From Onthophagus taurus (Eukaryota > Arthropoda > Insecta > Coleoptera > Scarabaeidae): DNA of 64,000 nucleotides. This document shows positions 61,766-64,000 of this stretch, in pieces. The stretch lies in assembly GCF_036711975.1 (NCBI RefSeq), contig NC_091975.1:13580501-13644500 (forward strand), given 5' to 3'. The translations under genes were made by a program, and so were the position numbers. Under the pieces are notes generated by a model. The model ran no database searches. It saw only the letters and a list, made by a program, of their open reading frames with translations, and was not told where the DNA came from. The first letter of the stretch is position 1, and every line of letters begins with the position of its first letter.

Positions 61766-63532
61766 TCATTGACTACATTTGATTAGGTAAATTTGCGCTT
61801 CATTCAATTCCGAACATTTTAAAGAACCCGTTCGTTTATCAGATTTATTTGAAGAATTATTAATGAACCGCAGACAATATGCTATTACACGTTGTAGCCG
61901 AAATAGGGTAGAAAAGCGCGTGAACGGAATAACGCATTCTTCAATTATAGTAGCTTTTAGAACTTTAACCTTTATTTCCGGTAAACTTTCAGAACGAAAC
62001 GTTCTACGTGGCCATAACGACTCATCTTGCTTTAACCATACAGGACCACACCAATATATTGTTAAATCCGCGAGGGCTCCCGAGTCTATACCGCGTGAAA
62101 CGGGGTCTGCGGGGTTGTGCTCGGTTGAAACGTAGCGCCAATCAGACGCTCTCGATAAGTCAAGAATTCGCGCAATGCGATTTCCTACGAATGTATGTAA
62201 TTTACTAGGATCAGTTCCTAGCCATCCTATCAGAACACTAGAGTCCGTCCAGTACACTACTCTTTTAATTTCTAGATTTAAAGCTGTTCTAACTTTATTA
62301 ACAAGATCGGTAAGTAACAAAGCACCAAGCAGTTCTAATCGCGGAACCGTAGTAGGTTTTATTGGAGCCACTCTGGATTTTGCGCATACTAATTGAACCG
62401 AACAATCATTATAAGAATTAGTAGCTCGTAAGTAAACACAAGCTCCGTATGCTTTAATTGATGCGTCTGAAAATCCATGTAGTTCAAATTCATTCGCATT
62501 TTTTAACGAAATATGACGTGGAATTTCAATGGAATTTAATAGAACTAACATGTCACGAAATTCACACCAACGTGTGTAAATTTGATTTGGAAGTGAAACA
62601 TCCCAATCCAATCCCTCCTGCCAAATGTGTTGAAGGATAATTTTGGCCCTTATGATAACAGGACTCAATAACCCTAACGGATCGAAGATTTGAGCTATCT
62701 CAGAAAGAATAGATCGTTTGGTAACCCGTGTCATAGTTGTGTTTTTGCTAATGTTAAATTTAAAGACATCTTTCTGAGGATCCCACATCAGACCTAACGT
62801 ACGCGTATTTTCCCTACGTCCCATGTCTATTATATCTTCCGCTCTACTATCTGATACACAACGTAATATTGCGGGATTGTTAGAAACCCATTTATGTAGC
62901 TTGAAACCGCCCGCATTCAAAGTTTGTGATACTCCGTCAATAATGTACATAACTTTCTCAACTGAATCCGCTCCCGTAAGAAGGTCGTCTACGTAAAAAT
63001 GATTCTTAATAACGTTAGCAATCACTGGATCGGAGCTTTCTAAACCTAACTGCTTTAAACAGCGAGTTGCTAGGTAACTTGCTGATGCTGTACCGTAGGT
63101 AATAGTGGTTAACTCGTAAACCTCTATTGGAAGATTTTCGGAATCGCGCCATAGAATACGTTGGAACCTTAATTGTTCCGTGTTAACGAGGCATGCACGA
63201 TACATTTTTTGAATATCTGATACTACAACTATGCTATATTGTCTGTACCGGACTAGAGCGCTAAATAGATCTGGTTGGATAGTAGGACCCACAACCTGCA
63301 GATGGTTAAAAGAATAACCGGTGGATGTAGGGCACGACGCGTCAAACACTACTCGTAACTTTGTGGTTGCGCTTTTTTCGTTTATAACACCGTGGTGGGG
63401 TATATAGTAATTATTTTTATCTGATTCCTGCGGCGATACTACCCTACGCATATGGCCTAATTCAGAGTATTCTCGCATGAATTCGCGATATTTATTGCCG
63501 AATTCTGGTAATCGCTTGAATTTACGCTCCAT
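61766..63532 (-). CDS. pol: BEL/Pao pol: RT and RNase H, copy 2
   Basis: 588 codons, the same protein as 35765-37531. The RT catalytic residues (D106, YVDD 180-183) and RNase H acidic residues (D356, E400, D430, D476) are all present. It is flanked by the same two breaks, an upstream stop one base out of phase and a downstream TGA. Confidence 0.93.
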   Translation of the reverse strand: MERKFKRLPEFGNKYREFMREYSELGHMRRVVSPQESDKNNYYIPHHGVINEKSATTKLRVVFDASCPTSTGYSFNHLQVVGPTIQPDLFSALVRYRQYSIVVVSDIQKMYRACLVNTEQLRFQRILWRDSENLPIEVYELTTITYGTASASYLATRCLKQLGLESSDPVIANVIKNHFYVDDLLTGADSVEKVMYIIDGVSQTLNAGGFKLHKWVSNNPAILRCVSDSRAEDIIDMGRRENTRTLGLMWDPQKDVFKFNISKNTTMTRVTKRSILSEIAQIFDPLGLLSPVIIRAKIILQHIWQEGLDWDVSLPNQIYTRWCEFRDMLVLLNSIEIPRHISLKNANEFELHGFSDASIKAYGACVYLRATNSYNDCSVQLVCAKSRVAPIKPTTVPRLELLGALLLTDLVNKVRTALNLEIKRVVYWTDSSVLIGWLGTDPSKLHTFVGNRIARILDLSRASDWRYVSTEHNPADPVSRGIDSGALADLTIYWCGPVWLKQDESLWPRRTFRSESLPEIKVKVLKATIIEECVIPFTRFSTLFRLQRVIAYCLRFINNSSNKSDKRTGSLKCSELNEAQIYLIKCSQ

Positions 63533-63534
63533 AC

Positions 63535-64000
63535 TTAGTAAGCGTGTTTGGCATTGTGGTACGACTCGCCCAATTGATGAAGTTCTCCATCGATTGGAAT
63601 TGTAACTATGAATCGGCCGTCATCCGTTCGCGAGGTCGTTTCTTGAAAATGTTTCTCACAGAACGCGTCAGATTTCGATAGCGAAATGGGTACGTTCACC
63701 GACTCAACTTCCCAAAAACGCGTGAGTTGTTCGTGAAGTTTTGATGACTGTGCGCTTTGAACTAAATTGCACTGGATAGAAGGCACAGCGCTTGTTTGAA
63801 CCGGGCCCGAAACAATCCACCCGAACCTTGTATTTTGTATAACCGGTCCATCATCTAATTTGATTTGACCTATGCACAACAATTCCCAAAAGTAATCTGC
63901 GCCTAGCAACATATCAATACTATTTGGGTTATAAAACTCAGGATCAGCTAAGCGTAGGTGAGCAGGAATCTTTAACGAATTAACATCGATAGCGAACTGA
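63535..64000 (-). CDS. gag: BEL/Pao gag-protease 3' part, copy 2 (partial)
   Basis: The frame is open from the window edge to TAA at 63537-63535. It corresponds to the last ~155 residues of the copy 1 frame: part of the aspartic protease with LLGAD, then FGWIVSG and the linker before RT. The protease active-site aspartate and all of gag lie outside the window. The frame break against RT is the same as in copy 1. Confidence 0.9.
   Translation of the reverse strand, partial: QFAIDVNSLKIPAHLRLADPEFYNPNSIDMLLGADYFWELLCIGQIKLDDGPVIQNTRFGWIVSGPVQTSAVPSIQCNLVQSAQSSKLHEQLTRFWEVESVNVPISLSKSDAFCEKHFQETTSRTDDGRFIVTIPIDGELHQLGESYHNAKHAY

Larger units (their letters stand above)
59999..64000 (-). mobile_element. 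BEL/Pao LTR retrotransposon, copy 2 (cut by window end)
   Basis: Same element as 33998-40087 at an offset of 26,001 bp, with no difference seen by eye in the 4002 bp present. It contains the 3' LTR, polypurine tract, integrase, RT-RNase H and the 3' end of gag-protease. The rest, including the 5' LTR and right target duplication, lies beyond the window. The flank AACAT at 59994-59998 is the same as at copy 1. It also carries the TGA and the protease-RT frame break found in copy 1. Confidence 0.95.

Overview
The window comes from an animal genome, most likely an arthropod and probably an insect. It holds no recognisable host gene, no rRNA or tRNA gene and no bacterial feature. About 52 kb of the 64 kb is one tandem satellite with a 152-bp monomer (about 343 units, from total length divided by unit length). 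The rest is one full-length and one window-truncated copy of a BEL/Pao LTR retrotransposon, both on the minus strand, plus one unclassified 1.7-kb AT-rich insertion. BEL/Pao elements are known only from metazoans. The primer-binding site matches the 3' end of eukaryotic tRNA-Tyr.

Layout. 1-5650: satellite of family A, with a six-monomer island of family B at 4041-4956. 5651-7346: unclassified insertion flanked by ACATG. 7347-16055: family A, including a second copy of 1-4956 at 12016-16971. 16056-33997: family B. 33998-40087: complete BEL/Pao element of 6090 bp with identical 288-bp LTRs and a 5-bp target duplication AACAT. 40088-59998: family B with other higher-order repeats. 59999-64000: second BEL/Pao copy, cut by the window end, which looks identical to the first over its 4002 bp.

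The satellite has higher-order structure. Family A repeats as a 7-mer of about 1062 bp. Family B repeats as blocks of 14-16 monomers at 17-34 kb, 12- and 9-mers at 40-52 kb, and a 20-mer of 3042 bp at 53-59.5 kb. Such homogenised, locally distinct blocks are typical of centromeric or pericentromeric arrays. That location is an inference.

The retrotransposon reads, in sense order, 5' LTR, tRNA-Tyr PBS, leader, gag-protease, reverse transcriptase-RNase H, integrase, polypurine tract and 3' LTR. Its coding region is broken: a one-base frame change just after the expected gag start, another between protease and RT, and an in-frame TGA before integrase. Where both copies are visible they share the breaks. 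Both copies sit at the same nucleotide of the 152-bp monomer, although the monomers just upstream differ. This combination of young LTRs, shared defects and a shared target position is the most interesting signal in the window.
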